Shown here piece after piece: positions 1-6,685 of a stretch of 7,718 nucleotides of DNA. The notes beneath the pieces were generated by a model. It saw nothing but the letters and a program-made list of their open reading frames with translations. It made no database searches and was not told the origin of the DNA. The first letter of the stretch is position 1; each line of letters begins with the position of its first letter. This DNA is from Campylobacterota bacterium (GTDB taxonomy: Bacteria > Campylobacterota > Campylobacteria > Campylobacterales > Sulfurovaceae): positions 1-7,718 of the forward strand of contig QMKT01000093.1 in assembly GCA_003646505.1 (NCBI GenBank). Direction: 5' to 3'. A program made the position numbers and the translations under genes.

Positions 1-53
1 AAAGTGAAGCATTAGTTGCATTTTATTATGAAAATAACAAAGATTTAAACTAA
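1..53 (+). CDS. Possible C-terminal tail of an upstream gene (partial)
   Basis: Reading from base 3 there is an open frame of 16 codons, SEALVAFYYENNKDLN, ending in TAA at 51-53. The other two forward frames hit stops within the first 15 bases. The peptide has ordinary protein composition, and its stop lies about 40 bases before a good promoter, which fits the end of a gene. The stretch is too short to assign a family, and an open run of this length can occur by chance. No function is proposed. Confidence 0.35.
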   Translation, partial: SEALVAFYYENNKDLN

Positions 54-92
54 ACACGAATATAATTTTGGTTAAATTAAGTTTTATGGTGA

Positions 93-98
93 TATAAT
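93..98 (+). promoter_or_regulatory. -10 element of the riboswitch leader promoter
   Basis: TATAAT preceded by GA (GATATAAT from 91) matches the sigma-70 -10 consensus exactly. No clear -35 is visible; the DNA upstream is AT-rich, as is common in Campylobacterota promoters. Transcription would start at about 104-106, roughly ten bases before the first paired base of the riboswitch. This placement makes the RNA the first thing transcribed from this promoter. Confidence 0.5.
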
Positions 99-115
99 CT
101 TCTCATACGGTTAAA

Positions 116-197
116 CTGTATTGAAAAAGCCAAGTTCATCGCGAGGTGGGTACGGAAAGTTATGGGTCTCACGTAGATCGCCAGACTACCAATAGAG
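116..197 (+). promoter_or_regulatory. GEMM / cyclic-di-GMP-I-type riboswitch aptamer
   Basis: The RNA fits the three-helix GEMM fold. P1 pairs TATTG (119-123) with CAATA (190-194), extended by C116-G197 and T117-A196 around a mismatch. P2 pairs 135-140 with 145-150 around a GCGA (GNRA) tetraloop at 141-144. P3 pairs GGTCT (165-169) with AGATC (175-179). Aligned to the Vc2 aptamer as I remember its sequence, G129 corresponds to G20, A156 to A47 (ACGGAAAG at 152-159), and C153-G180 to the C44-G83 pair. C189 corresponds to C92. Five bases separate P1 from G129, as in Vc2. G at position 20 favours c-di-GMP over the cGAMP-binding subclass, which has A there. Bases GGAAAG and GGGTCTC resemble the Geobacter subclass. 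Fold assignment is strong; the ligand is inferred. The nearest downstream gene is thrC, 270 bases away. Confidence 0.8.
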
Positions 198-413
198 ATA
201 TAGACACCAACTATCTTTTAGAAAGTTTCTTTTCTTCTATTACCTAAGTATTTTAGTGTTCTGTTTGCTTCTATGATTTAAATTAGTTGACATTCTTTTC
301 CCTAAAAAACATTCTTCTTCTCCTTGAGTTGTAGAGCAAATAGACACGAGATACTTATTTTCACTCCTCCTTTATTTTAACCCATTCATTCCCATAACCC
401 TTAGCTTATTTAG
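198..413. other. Gene-free stretch between the riboswitch and the thrC promoter
   Basis: All three + strand frames are broken by many stops, and the only ATG (about 273) is followed after one codon by TAA, so there is no forward gene. The first part may hold the riboswitch expression platform: bases 194-200 can pair with 212-218 (7 bp, one G.U) and would compete with the 3' strand of P1. A second weak A/U stem is possible at 220-225/230-235. Neither is a convincing intrinsic terminator. Bases 311-325 and 361-376 are pyrimidine-rich on this strand, so they read as Shine-Dalgarno-like sequence on the minus strand (see findings). Nothing else is recognised. Confidence 0.6.
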
Positions 414-414
414 C

Positions 415-420
415 TATAAT
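415..420 (+). promoter_or_regulatory. -10 element of the thrC promoter
   Basis: TATAAT in the context TAGCTATAATTATAG is a consensus extended -10. Transcription would start at about 427, giving a 5' leader of about 43 bases before the thrC ATG. The hexamer lies inside the 12-base palindrome CTATAATTATAG (414-425), so the same site could act as a -10 on the minus strand. No clear -35 is seen, only T-rich DNA upstream. This promoter could drive thrC independently of the riboswitch leader. Confidence 0.55.
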
Positions 421-469
421 TATAGTTATTAGCGGACATAGGTACGCATATCAACATAGGATAATATAG

Positions 470-1936
470 ATGCAATTTATTGAGACACGTGGAAATGACG
501 GACTAAAACCTTCATCCGTGACCTTTTCAGAAGCGATACTCAGCCCAAGTGCTAGTTTTGGCGGGTTATATGTACCTTCACAACTTCCCACCTTAGATCA
601 AGCTTTTTTAGAGGGACACCTTTCAAGCCATTATAAAACTCTGGCATTGGATTTTTTGCAACAATTTGGAATAGATATCGAAACAGAAGTACTGGAAGAA
701 GCTTTAAAAAGATATGATGCCTTTGATGACCCATCAAATCCTGTCCCTCTTTCAGAAATTGAAGAGGATTGTTTTGTCTCTGAACTTTATCATGGACCTA
801 CACGTGCATTTAAAGATATGGCACTTCAACCTTTTGGATATGTACTTTCAAAGTTGGCACAAAAAAGAGGTGAACATTATCTTATCATGGCAGCAACAAG
901 TGGAGATACCGGTCCTGCTACACTGGAAACATTTAAAGATCAAGAGGGAGTACAGGTAGCATGTCTGTATCCTGACGGTGGAACTTCTGATGTACAAAGA
1001 CTTCAAATGGTGACCGAAGATGCATCAAACCTTAAAGTGATAGGGGTTGAAGGTAACTTTGATGACACACAAAATACACTCAAAGATCTGCTTGCCTCAG
1101 AAGATTTTAAAGCAGAGTTGCAAGAGCGAAATATTAAACTTTCAGCAGCAAACTCGGTAAACTTTGGACGTATTATTTTTCAGATCATTTACCATATTCA
1201 CTCTTATTTAGAGTTACTGAGAAAGAATGAGATCATCATGGGTGAAAAAATCTACCTGGTTGTGCCTAGTGGAAATTTTGGGAATGCATTAGGTGCTTAT
1301 TATGCAAAAAAAGCGGGTTTACCTATAGAAAAGATCCTTATTTCATCTAATATCAATAATATATTGACAGATTGGATCACCAATGGTTCTTATGATCTTA
1401 CAACGCGTGAACTGATTCAAACAGAATCTCCGGCGATGGATATTTTGAAAAGTTCAAACGTTGAACGTATCATGTTCGATAAATTTGGTGCAACACGGAC
1501 TAAAGAGCTTATGGATGCATTGGCAAGTGAAGGTAAATATCAACTGACACCAGATGAGCTTTCTTTGTTACGTGAAGATTTTGATGCTTCTTTTTCCGAT
1601 GATGAAGAGTGTGAAGCCGTAATCGGAGCTTATGCAAAAAAAGGCTATATTATGGATCCGCACACTGCAACATGTATACGTGCCTATAAAAACTTACGAG
1701 AAAAAAACCTTAAAACGATTGTCTATTCAACTGCTGAATGGACTAAATTCAGTCCTGCTGTGGCAAAAGCTTTAGGTCATACGGTCAATGATGATACAGA
1801 AGCATTAAAATGGGTGAGTAAAAACACAAATGTCACTGTTCCTGCTATGATAAATGGTTTATTTAACAAGCCTGTTATTCATAGTGTTGTTGTGGCAAAA
1901 GAATCTATCAAAGGAGAGATGTTAAACTTTTTATAG
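470..1936 (+). CDS. thrC: Threonine synthase
   Basis: This cytoplasmic pyridoxal-phosphate enzyme converts O-phospho-L-homoserine and water to threonine and phosphate, the last step of threonine synthesis. The 488-residue product has the family N-terminus (IETRGNDG, residues 4-11). The PLP lysine motif HGPTRAFKD (108-116) makes K115 the Schiff-base lysine. SGDTG is at 144-148 and the glycine-rich phosphate loop PSGNFGNALG at 266-275. It is longer than E. coli ThrC (428 residues as remembered), but its motifs are intact. The ATG at 470 follows AGGATA (458-463) at normal spacing, and a -10 lies at 415-420. A LysM/3D gene starts 14 bases after its stop, suggesting one transcript. The riboswitch at 116-197 lies upstream in the same orientation; whether it affects thrC is unknown. 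Confidence 0.95.
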   Translation: MQFIETRGNDGLKPSSVTFSEAILSPSASFGGLYVPSQLPTLDQAFLEGHLSSHYKTLALDFLQQFGIDIETEVLEEALKRYDAFDDPSNPVPLSEIEEDCFVSELYHGPTRAFKDMALQPFGYVLSKLAQKRGEHYLIMAATSGDTGPATLETFKDQEGVQVACLYPDGGTSDVQRLQMVTEDASNLKVIGVEGNFDDTQNTLKDLLASEDFKAELQERNIKLSAANSVNFGRIIFQIIYHIHSYLELLRKNEIIMGEKIYLVVPSGNFGNALGAYYAKKAGLPIEKILISSNINNILTDWITNGSYDLTTRELIQTESPAMDILKSSNVERIMFDKFGATRTKELMDALASEGKYQLTPDELSLLREDFDASFSDDEECEAVIGAYAKKGYIMDPHTATCIRAYKNLREKNLKTIVYSTAEWTKFSPAVAKALGHTVNDDTEALKWVSKNTNVTVPAMINGLFNKPVIHSVVVAKESIKGEMLNFL

Positions 1937-1950
1937 TTTAGCACAACGTA

Positions 1951-3099
1951 ATGTCGAGAAATTATTTTAGATTTATTTTATTATCATGTTTAGTGCTGGA
2001 AACAGCAGCAGCAAAAGCTATAATTGACTGTAGAGTGGTTACAGGGGTCATCACAGAGTGTAATCCTTATGGTGCAAAGTTTTTGAAGGCAAAAGAAGTT
2101 GTTTATGATGTAGGCACTCAAAAGCTTATTCGGGTAAAAACTTTGCCTGTTCCTGAGAAAAAGAAAATGAGAGTTATCTCAGTAGCTGATATGATCGAAA
2201 AATATGTCAAAATAGAAGAACCCATACGTTTCAAAGGCAGTGAACCAACACCTGTAACGATCACTGTGATAAAAGAGCCTTTGATTGTGGAAAAGGTTGA
2301 AGAAAAAATAGCCGATATTAAGACCACTTCAGTGATAGATAAAGAGATCTTAGAACAGATATATATTGAGAAACCTAAAGAGACACAGGGAGAATATATT
2401 GTTCAAAAAGGTGATATGCTCAGTAGAATAGCAAAGAAATTTGGCTTATCGACAAAAGTACTTGCAAGATATAATGGACTCAAAACCAAGGCTACCTTAC
2501 GTGTTGGGAAAAAATTAAAACTTCCATTTGAACAAAAAATCATTGATGCCTTGGCTGTGGCCAAATATACAGTAGAAGAGGGGGATACCTTAATTTCTAT
2601 TGCAACAATGTTTAATCTTAATCCTAAGACATTGGTTGAATTTAACAATATTAAAGCGCATACGGGTATCGCTACAGGTAGAACGATCAAGTTACCACTT
2701 CCTTATATTTTAGCTGAGATCGAAGCAAAGAAAAAAGCAGAAACTAAAAAGAAAAAGAGTGGTAAGTTAGATATGGTACACGGGTTTGGTAAAAGAAAAC
2801 TCCGTGTGACCGCCACAGCTTATACCTCTCATGCAAATCAAACAGATTCTACGCCTTTTCTCGCAGCATGGAATAATCGTATTAGACCAGGAATGAAGTT
2901 GATAGCCGTCTCCAGAGATATGCTGACAAGGTATGGTATGAGAAATGGTACAAAAGTACGTATAAGTGGTTTACCAGGATACTATAGAGTACGTGACAAA
3001 ATGAATAAACGCTATAGAAAACGTATTGATGTCTATATGGGATTAAATTTAAGAAAAGCCTTACGCTGGGGAAGAAGAAGCGTTGTGATCTATTGGTAG
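1951..3099 (+). CDS. Secreted LysM-LysM-3D domain cell-wall protein
   Basis: The 382-residue product is predicted to be exported to the periplasm and bind peptidoglycan. Residues 1-23 form a signal peptide (basic RNYFR, hydrophobic FILLSCLVL, likely cleavage after AAAKA). A linker of about 120 residues follows. LysM 1 is at about 148-192 (YIVQKGDMLSRIAKKFGLS) and LysM 2 at about 205-249 (YTVEEGDTLISIATMFNLN). A lysine-rich spacer (258-273) leads to a 3D-type double-psi barrel at about 284-382. Two of the family's three aspartates are clear, D349 (VRDKM) and D360 (RIDVYMG). The first is less certain: where AVDP is usual the protein reads AVSRD, leaving S321 or D323. The 3D fold also occurs in lytic transglycosylase MltA, so cleavage of glycan strands is possible but not shown. 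The ATG at 1951 has no clear Shine-Dalgarno sequence, so translation may be coupled to thrC 14 bases upstream. Confidence 0.85.
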   Translation: MSRNYFRFILLSCLVLETAAAKAIIDCRVVTGVITECNPYGAKFLKAKEVVYDVGTQKLIRVKTLPVPEKKKMRVISVADMIEKYVKIEEPIRFKGSEPTPVTITVIKEPLIVEKVEEKIADIKTTSVIDKEILEQIYIEKPKETQGEYIVQKGDMLSRIAKKFGLSTKVLARYNGLKTKATLRVGKKLKLPFEQKIIDALAVAKYTVEEGDTLISIATMFNLNPKTLVEFNNIKAHTGIATGRTIKLPLPYILAEIEAKKKAETKKKKSGKLDMVHGFGKRKLRVTATAYTSHANQTDSTPFLAAWNNRIRPGMKLIAVSRDMLTRYGMRNGTKVRISGLPGYYRVRDKMNKRYRKRIDVYMGLNLRKALRWGRRSVVIYW

Positions 3100-5034
3100 T
3101 TAAAGAGATTCAAAAATCTCTAAGACTTCCAAATATCTATCTGTTTTTTCCTCATAGCGTGTTTCAAGTTTGGATAACTCCTCACTTATCTGTGTTAAGC
3201 CTTTTTCTTCATAACACTTTGGATCATAGAGACAGGTATTTATCTCAGCTATCTTCACTTCCAAATCTTCTATCTCATCAGGAAGGTTATCATAATCCTG
3301 TTGCTCTTTATAACTTAGTTTGGTCTGTTTTTTTTCTTTAGATATTTCCTCTTTTTTAAACGTTACTTTGACTTCTTTATCTAAAGCATCAAGTTCTTTC
3401 ATCTCTTTTTCTATTTCCAGATATTCTGTATAGGTCTGATAAGATTCTTCTACAACGCCTTCTCCTTTAAAGATGAAAAGTTTAGAAGCTATTTTATCTA
3501 TAAAATAGCGGTCATGTGAGACAAATAAAATGGCTCCTGGGAAGTTGATCAGTTTTTCTTCTAAAATGTTTATGGTCTGTATATCGAGATCATTGGTCGG
3601 TTCATCTAAAATAAGACAATCCACTTTTTTAGATAAAAGAAGGGCAAGTGCTACACGGTTTTTTTCTCCACCTGAGAGCATACCTACTTTTTTTGCTAAA
3701 AATTCTTTAGGAAATAAAAATGATTTCAAATATCCATAGACATGAAATACAGTTCCCTGTACATCAATCTGGTCACCACCGTCTGGACAAAAGGTCTCTA
3801 TGAGTGTTTTACTGTCATCAAGCATCTCTCTATGTTGATCGAAGTAACCTAATTCAAAATCACCTTGTTTAATGACCCCAGCGTCTGGTTTGATACGACC
3901 TAACATGAGTTTGAGCAGTGTAGATTTTCCCGCACCGTTGATGCCCACTATGGCTATTTTGTCTTTTTGCAGTATACGGGTAGTAAGGTTCTCTATAAGC
4001 TTTTTCCCTGGAACCGAGTAGGACATATTTTCAATATCAAAAAGCATCTTTTTGCGTGAAACACCTTCATCACGGTTAAAATGTTTTTTCTCACGTTCAA
4101 GTTCTACCATCATCTTACGAATAAGGGTAGGGTTCTTTTTGGCTTCATCACGGAGTTCATACACCCGTTTTTTACGTCCCTGATTACGCTTTTCTCTTGC
4201 CTTTACCCCTTTAGCAAGCCAGGCATCTTCCTGCTTTAGTAGTCTAAGCAGATTTTCATGACCTTTTTTAAGTGCATGCATCCGTGCCTCTTTTTGTTCC
4301 AAATAGGCCAAATATCCACCCGTGTAAGAGATGAGTTCCTGATTGTCTACTTCAACAACACGCGTGGCAATGGTATCGATGAAGTGTCTATCATGAGAGA
4401 TGAAAAGCAGGGTAAAGTTTTCTTTGAGCAGTATCTCTTCTAAGAATTCTACCATGTAGACATCAAGGTGGTTTGTAGGCTCGTCAAGCAAAAGGACATC
4501 GGGTTTTTTAAGGATTAGAGAAGCAAGGGCCACACGGCGTTGTTCACCCCCGGAGAGTGAAACTACGGGTCGATCTTCATAGGCTTTTAAGTGAAACTCT
4601 TGCAGGACTCTTTCTATTTTATCATCCAGATTCCATGCATTATGATGATCAAGAAAAGAGCTGACTTTTTCAAGTTTTTTTAACAGCTCTTCATTTTCAA
4701 AATCATCTGCCACTTTAAGGCTGAGCAGGTCATAGTCATCTTTGGCAGATTTAAGTTCTGTAAGCTCATTTAGAATGGCTTCACGGACGGAAAGGTTTGG
4801 ATCAAAATGAGGCTGTTGTGCAAGCATTTCTATATGTATAGAATTTTGGACCACTCTTTTACCTTCAGTGGGTTCTTCTTCTCCCATAATGATCTTCATC
4901 AAAGTAGATTTACCACAACCATTTTGTCCGACAACAGTGACACGTTCTCCCTCATTTAAGTGAAAATTAACATCATTGAGTAAAAGTTTTATATCATATT
5001 GTTTTTTGATGTTAAAGAGGTCGATGAGTGCCAC
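3100..5034 (-). CDS. uup: ABC-F ATPase, Uup type
   Basis: This is a soluble ABC-F protein of 644 residues with two ATPase domains and no membrane segments; the family acts on ribosomes, and Uup is linked to ribosome function and genome stability in E. coli. Domain 1 has Walker A GQNGCGKST (36-44), signature LSGGEQ (160-165), Walker B LLLDEPTNHLD (181-191) and SHDRHF (213-218). The charged linker spans about 240-330. Domain 2 has GINGAGKST (364-372), LSGGE (453-457), LILDEPTNDLD (474-484) and SHDRYF (506-511). The PTNDLD form in domain 2 and the C-terminal coiled coil beginning TKLSYKEQ (571-578) point to Uup rather than EttA or YheS. The start is GTG at 5034, with AAGGA (5043-5047) seven bases upstream. 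Its TAA stop directly abuts the stop of the convergent LysM/3D gene. Confidence 0.9.
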   Translation of the reverse strand: MALIDLFNIKKQYDIKLLLNDVNFHLNEGERVTVVGQNGCGKSTLMKIIMGEEEPTEGKRVVQNSIHIEMLAQQPHFDPNLSVREAILNELTELKSAKDDYDLLSLKVADDFENEELLKKLEKVSSFLDHHNAWNLDDKIERVLQEFHLKAYEDRPVVSLSGGEQRRVALASLILKKPDVLLLDEPTNHLDVYMVEFLEEILLKENFTLLFISHDRHFIDTIATRVVEVDNQELISYTGGYLAYLEQKEARMHALKKGHENLLRLLKQEDAWLAKGVKAREKRNQGRKKRVYELRDEAKKNPTLIRKMMVELEREKKHFNRDEGVSRKKMLFDIENMSYSVPGKKLIENLTTRILQKDKIAIVGINGAGKSTLLKLMLGRIKPDAGVIKQGDFELGYFDQHREMLDDSKTLIETFCPDGGDQIDVQGTVFHVYGYLKSFLFPKEFLAKKVGMLSGGEKNRVALALLLSKKVDCLILDEPTNDLDIQTINILEEKLINFPGAILFVSHDRYFIDKIASKLFIFKGEGVVEESYQTYTEYLEIEKEMKELDALDKEVKVTFKKEEISKEKKQTKLSYKEQQDYDNLPDEIEDLEVKIAEINTCLYDPKCYEEKGLTQISEELSKLETRYEEKTDRYLEVLEIFESL

Positions 5035-5042
5035 GATGTTGT

Positions 5043-5047
5043 CCTTG
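5043..5047 (-). promoter_or_regulatory. Shine-Dalgarno site supporting the uup GTG start
   Basis: On the minus strand AAGGA is followed by CAACATC and then GTG at 5034-5032. The seven-base spacing is ideal, which supports a GTG start for uup. Confidence 0.7.
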
Positions 5048-5062
5048 GGTTTTATTATCGCA

Positions 5063-5068
5063 ATTATA
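5063..5068 (-). promoter_or_regulatory. uup: -10 element of the uup promoter
   Basis: On the minus strand this reads GCTATAATTGC, with a consensus TATAAT. Transcription would start near 5056, giving a leader of about 22 bases before the GTG start. The nine bases GCTATAATT are identical to the thrC -10 region, suggesting the same housekeeping sigma factor. No -35 is apparent. Confidence 0.55.
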
Positions 5069-5100
5069 GCAAATAGAGTGGGATTTAAGGCTTGATTGGG

Positions 5101-5106
5101 TATATT
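5101..5106 (+). promoter_or_regulatory. Possible -10 element for the M48 protease gene
   Basis: TATATT preceded by GGG matches five of six consensus bases. It lies in the only spacer upstream of the protease gene, divergent from the uup promoter. A start near 5113 would leave about 20 bases of leader, just enough to include the Shine-Dalgarno site at 5123-5127. The call rests mainly on position. Confidence 0.35.
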
Positions 5107-5122
5107 TTGCCATTATGTATGT

Positions 5123-5127
5123 AAGGA
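5123..5127 (+). promoter_or_regulatory. Shine-Dalgarno site that decides the M48 protease start
   Basis: AAGGA is followed after five bases by the ATG at 5133. It lies downstream of the in-frame ATG at 5115, which has no such site, so 5133 is the preferred start. Confidence 0.7.
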
Positions 5128-5132
5128 CATTT

Positions 5133-6398
5133 ATGTTAGAAACTATTATTATCTTTTACTCTCTTTATACCTTTATGAAGCTCTATATTTCTGTAATGCA
5201 AATAGGTTACATTAATGAAGAAAAAAGAAAAACACCTGTACTTATGTCTGCAGATAAATATCTGGTGGCAGGTAACTATGCTGTGGCTAAAGGAAGAGTG
5301 GAGATCGTGAGTACATTTGTGGATTACCTGGTCTTTATATGGTGGGTATTTGCAGGTTTTGCATGGCTTTCCTCAAGCATTCAGATGGAAGGAAGTCTGA
5401 TGCAGGCAGTTGCCTTTTTATTTGGTTTTATTGCGGTCAATTTTGTAATAGGATTGCCTTTTGAACTTTACCAGACATTTAAGATAGATGAAGCATTTGG
5501 TTTTAATAAAATGACACTTAAAATGTATATGATTGATACGATTAAGTCCACGCTTTTATTTGTTATCCTTGGGGGTGCGATATTTGCACTGCTGGCATGG
5601 ATTATAGAGAGCTATGAATCATGGTGGATCTGGGGGTTTGTGGCTATGTTCACTGTTGCAGTGATGGCCAATGTGCTGGCACCAACTTTTATGGCACTCT
5701 TTAATAAGTTCTCTCCACTGGAAGAGGGTGAATTAAAAGAGAAGATCACTAAGATGATGAATGAAACCGGGCTTAAGAGTGATGGTATTTTTGTGATGGA
5801 TGCTTCTAAGCGTGATAGCCGTCTGAATGCCTTTTTTGGTGGTCTTGGTAAGTCTAAGCGTGTTGTTCTTTTTGACACACTGATAGCAAAACTAAATACC
5901 AAAGAACTTTTAGCAGTCCTTGGGCATGAACTGGGGCACTTTACACATGGTGATATCTGGAAAAATATAGGGCTTATGGGCTTACTTCTTTTTATTGCTT
6001 TTTATCTTTTCGGACATTTACCTGAGGCACTCTTTACCCAAATGGGTGTTGTACCCGAAGCAGGTGTACAGATAGCTATGCTTATGTTACTTCTGCCTCT
6101 TGTCAGTTTTGTATTTACTCCGTTTATGTCTTATGTCAGCCGACATAATGAATATGCAGCAGATGAGTTTGGTTCACAAATGGGCGGGAAAGAAAACCTG
6201 GTTTCTGCACTGATGAAACTGGTCACAGAAAACAAAGCATTTCCAAAGTCACATCCTTTGGTGATCTTCTTTTACTATACGCATCCACCTGTACTGGAAA
6301 GACTCAAAGAGTTAGGATTTGACGCGTCAAATACAATCGTGGGTGAAGAGGAAGGTTTACCAAAAGATGGTATTTTCGCGTATATGAATGAAAAATAA
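5133..6398 (+). CDS. M48 family membrane zinc metalloprotease, Ste24/CAAX-protease type
   Basis: A multi-pass inner-membrane zinc protease of 421 residues. The M48 motif HELGH (265-269) supplies two zinc-binding histidines and the catalytic glutamate. E340 in NEYAADEFG is the likely third zinc ligand, and FGGLGKSKRVVLFDTL (about 235-250) is typical of Ste24 relatives. Hydrophobic segments fall at about 3-22, 62-81, 92-110, 136-158, 164-186, 279-296 and 312-332, matching the seven-helix Ste24 plan. Eukaryotic Ste24 cleaves prenylated CAAX proteins. Bacteria lack those substrates, so a role in membrane-protein quality control is the likelier inference. ATG 5133 is preferred over in-frame ATG 5115 because AAGGA sits five bases before it. 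A toxin-antitoxin pair starts 50 bases downstream, and prmC follows that. The length matches the Ste24 type rather than the shorter HtpX. Confidence 0.88.
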   Translation: MLETIIIFYSLYTFMKLYISVMQIGYINEEKRKTPVLMSADKYLVAGNYAVAKGRVEIVSTFVDYLVFIWWVFAGFAWLSSSIQMEGSLMQAVAFLFGFIAVNFVIGLPFELYQTFKIDEAFGFNKMTLKMYMIDTIKSTLLFVILGGAIFALLAWIIESYESWWIWGFVAMFTVAVMANVLAPTFMALFNKFSPLEEGELKEKITKMMNETGLKSDGIFVMDASKRDSRLNAFFGGLGKSKRVVLFDTLIAKLNTKELLAVLGHELGHFTHGDIWKNIGLMGLLLFIAFYLFGHLPEALFTQMGVVPEAGVQIAMLMLLLPLVSFVFTPFMSYVSRHNEYAADEFGSQMGGKENLVSALMKLVTENKAFPKSHPLVIFFYYTHPPVLERLKELGFDASNTIVGEEEGLPKDGIFAYMNEK

Positions 6399-6414
6399 TT
6401 TAAGTATTATCCGA

Positions 6415-6420
6415 TAAAAT
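6415..6420 (+). promoter_or_regulatory. Possible -10 element of the toxin-antitoxin promoter
   Basis: TAAAAT in the context CCGATAAAATAGG matches five of six -10 bases and lies in the 50-base gap between the protease stop and the antitoxin ATG. A start near 6427 would leave a leader of about 22 bases with AAAGG at 6438-6442. An internal promoter here would let the pair, and perhaps prmC, be transcribed independently of the protease gene. The site is weak evidence alone. Confidence 0.3.
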
Positions 6421-6448
6421 AGGTAAATAAAAGCTAGAAAGGTTAGTC

Positions 6449-6685
6449 ATGGAAAATTTACTAAAACGTATTACGATAGATGCAGAGATTTGTCATGGCA
6501 AACCTACTGTACGTGGGCTTCGATATCCAGTAGAGATGATACTAGAACTGCTTGGTTCAGGTATGAGTCATAATGAGATTCTTGAAGATTATGATGATTT
6601 AGAAAATGATGATATTTTAGCAGTATTACAATATGCATCAAAACTTTCACAGGTAAAGTCTATCTATAAGGTTGATGCAGCTTAA
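6449..6685 (+). CDS. DUF433 family antitoxin
   Basis: The 78-residue product matches the DUF433 pattern along most of its length: RITIDAEICHGKPTVRG (7-23), the helix-turn-helix-like LRYPVEMILELLGSGMSHNE (24-43), then EILEDYDDLENDDILAVLQY (43-62). DUF433 proteins usually pair with PIN-like DUF5615 toxins and are taken as DNA-binding antitoxins that neutralise the toxin and repress their own promoter; that is family knowledge, not shown here. AAAGG (6438-6442) lies six bases before the ATG, a good ribosome site. Its TAA stop shares one base with the toxin start (TAATG), the usual overlap for translational coupling in such pairs. Length is normal for the family and no damage is seen. Confidence 0.85.
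   Translation: MENLLKRITIDAEICHGKPTVRGLRYPVEMILELLGSGMSHNEILEDYDDLENDDILAVLQYASKLSQVKSIYKVDAA

Noticed and set aside
116..197. cGAMP-specific (GEMM-Ib) assignment for the riboswitch
   Set aside because: Some segments resemble the Geobacter cGAMP RNAs, but the ligand-recognition base aligned to position 20 is G (129), not the A expected for cGAMP.
220..235. AGAAAG/TTTTCT hairpin as an intrinsic terminator
   Set aside because: Six mostly A-U pairs with one G.U, no GC-rich stem and no clean U run afterwards; too weak to call.
714..959. 81-codon open frame inside thrC
   Set aside because: It overlaps the PLP-lysine region of thrC in another frame, and its translation matches no family I recognise.
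1981..1989. Lipoprotein signal (LLSC) in the LysM/3D protein
   Set aside because: The cysteine is at residue 13, too early for a lipoprotein signal, leucine at -2 is atypical, and a better signal peptidase I site (AAAKA) follows.
2403..2690. Minus-strand open frame of 95 codons opposite the LysM domains
   Set aside because: It lies opposite two well-conserved LysM repeats in the forward gene; no recognisable protein pattern.
3093..3341. Forward-strand open frame of 82 codons over the end of uup
   Set aside because: It is a shadow of uup: uup has intact family motifs and a C-terminal coiled coil, while this frame shows no family pattern or good start.
5115..5132. Upstream in-frame ATG at 5115 as the protease start (427 residues)
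   Set aside because: It has no ribosome site, and the six extra residues would span the AAGGA that serves ATG 5133; the hydrophobic first segment begins directly after 5133.
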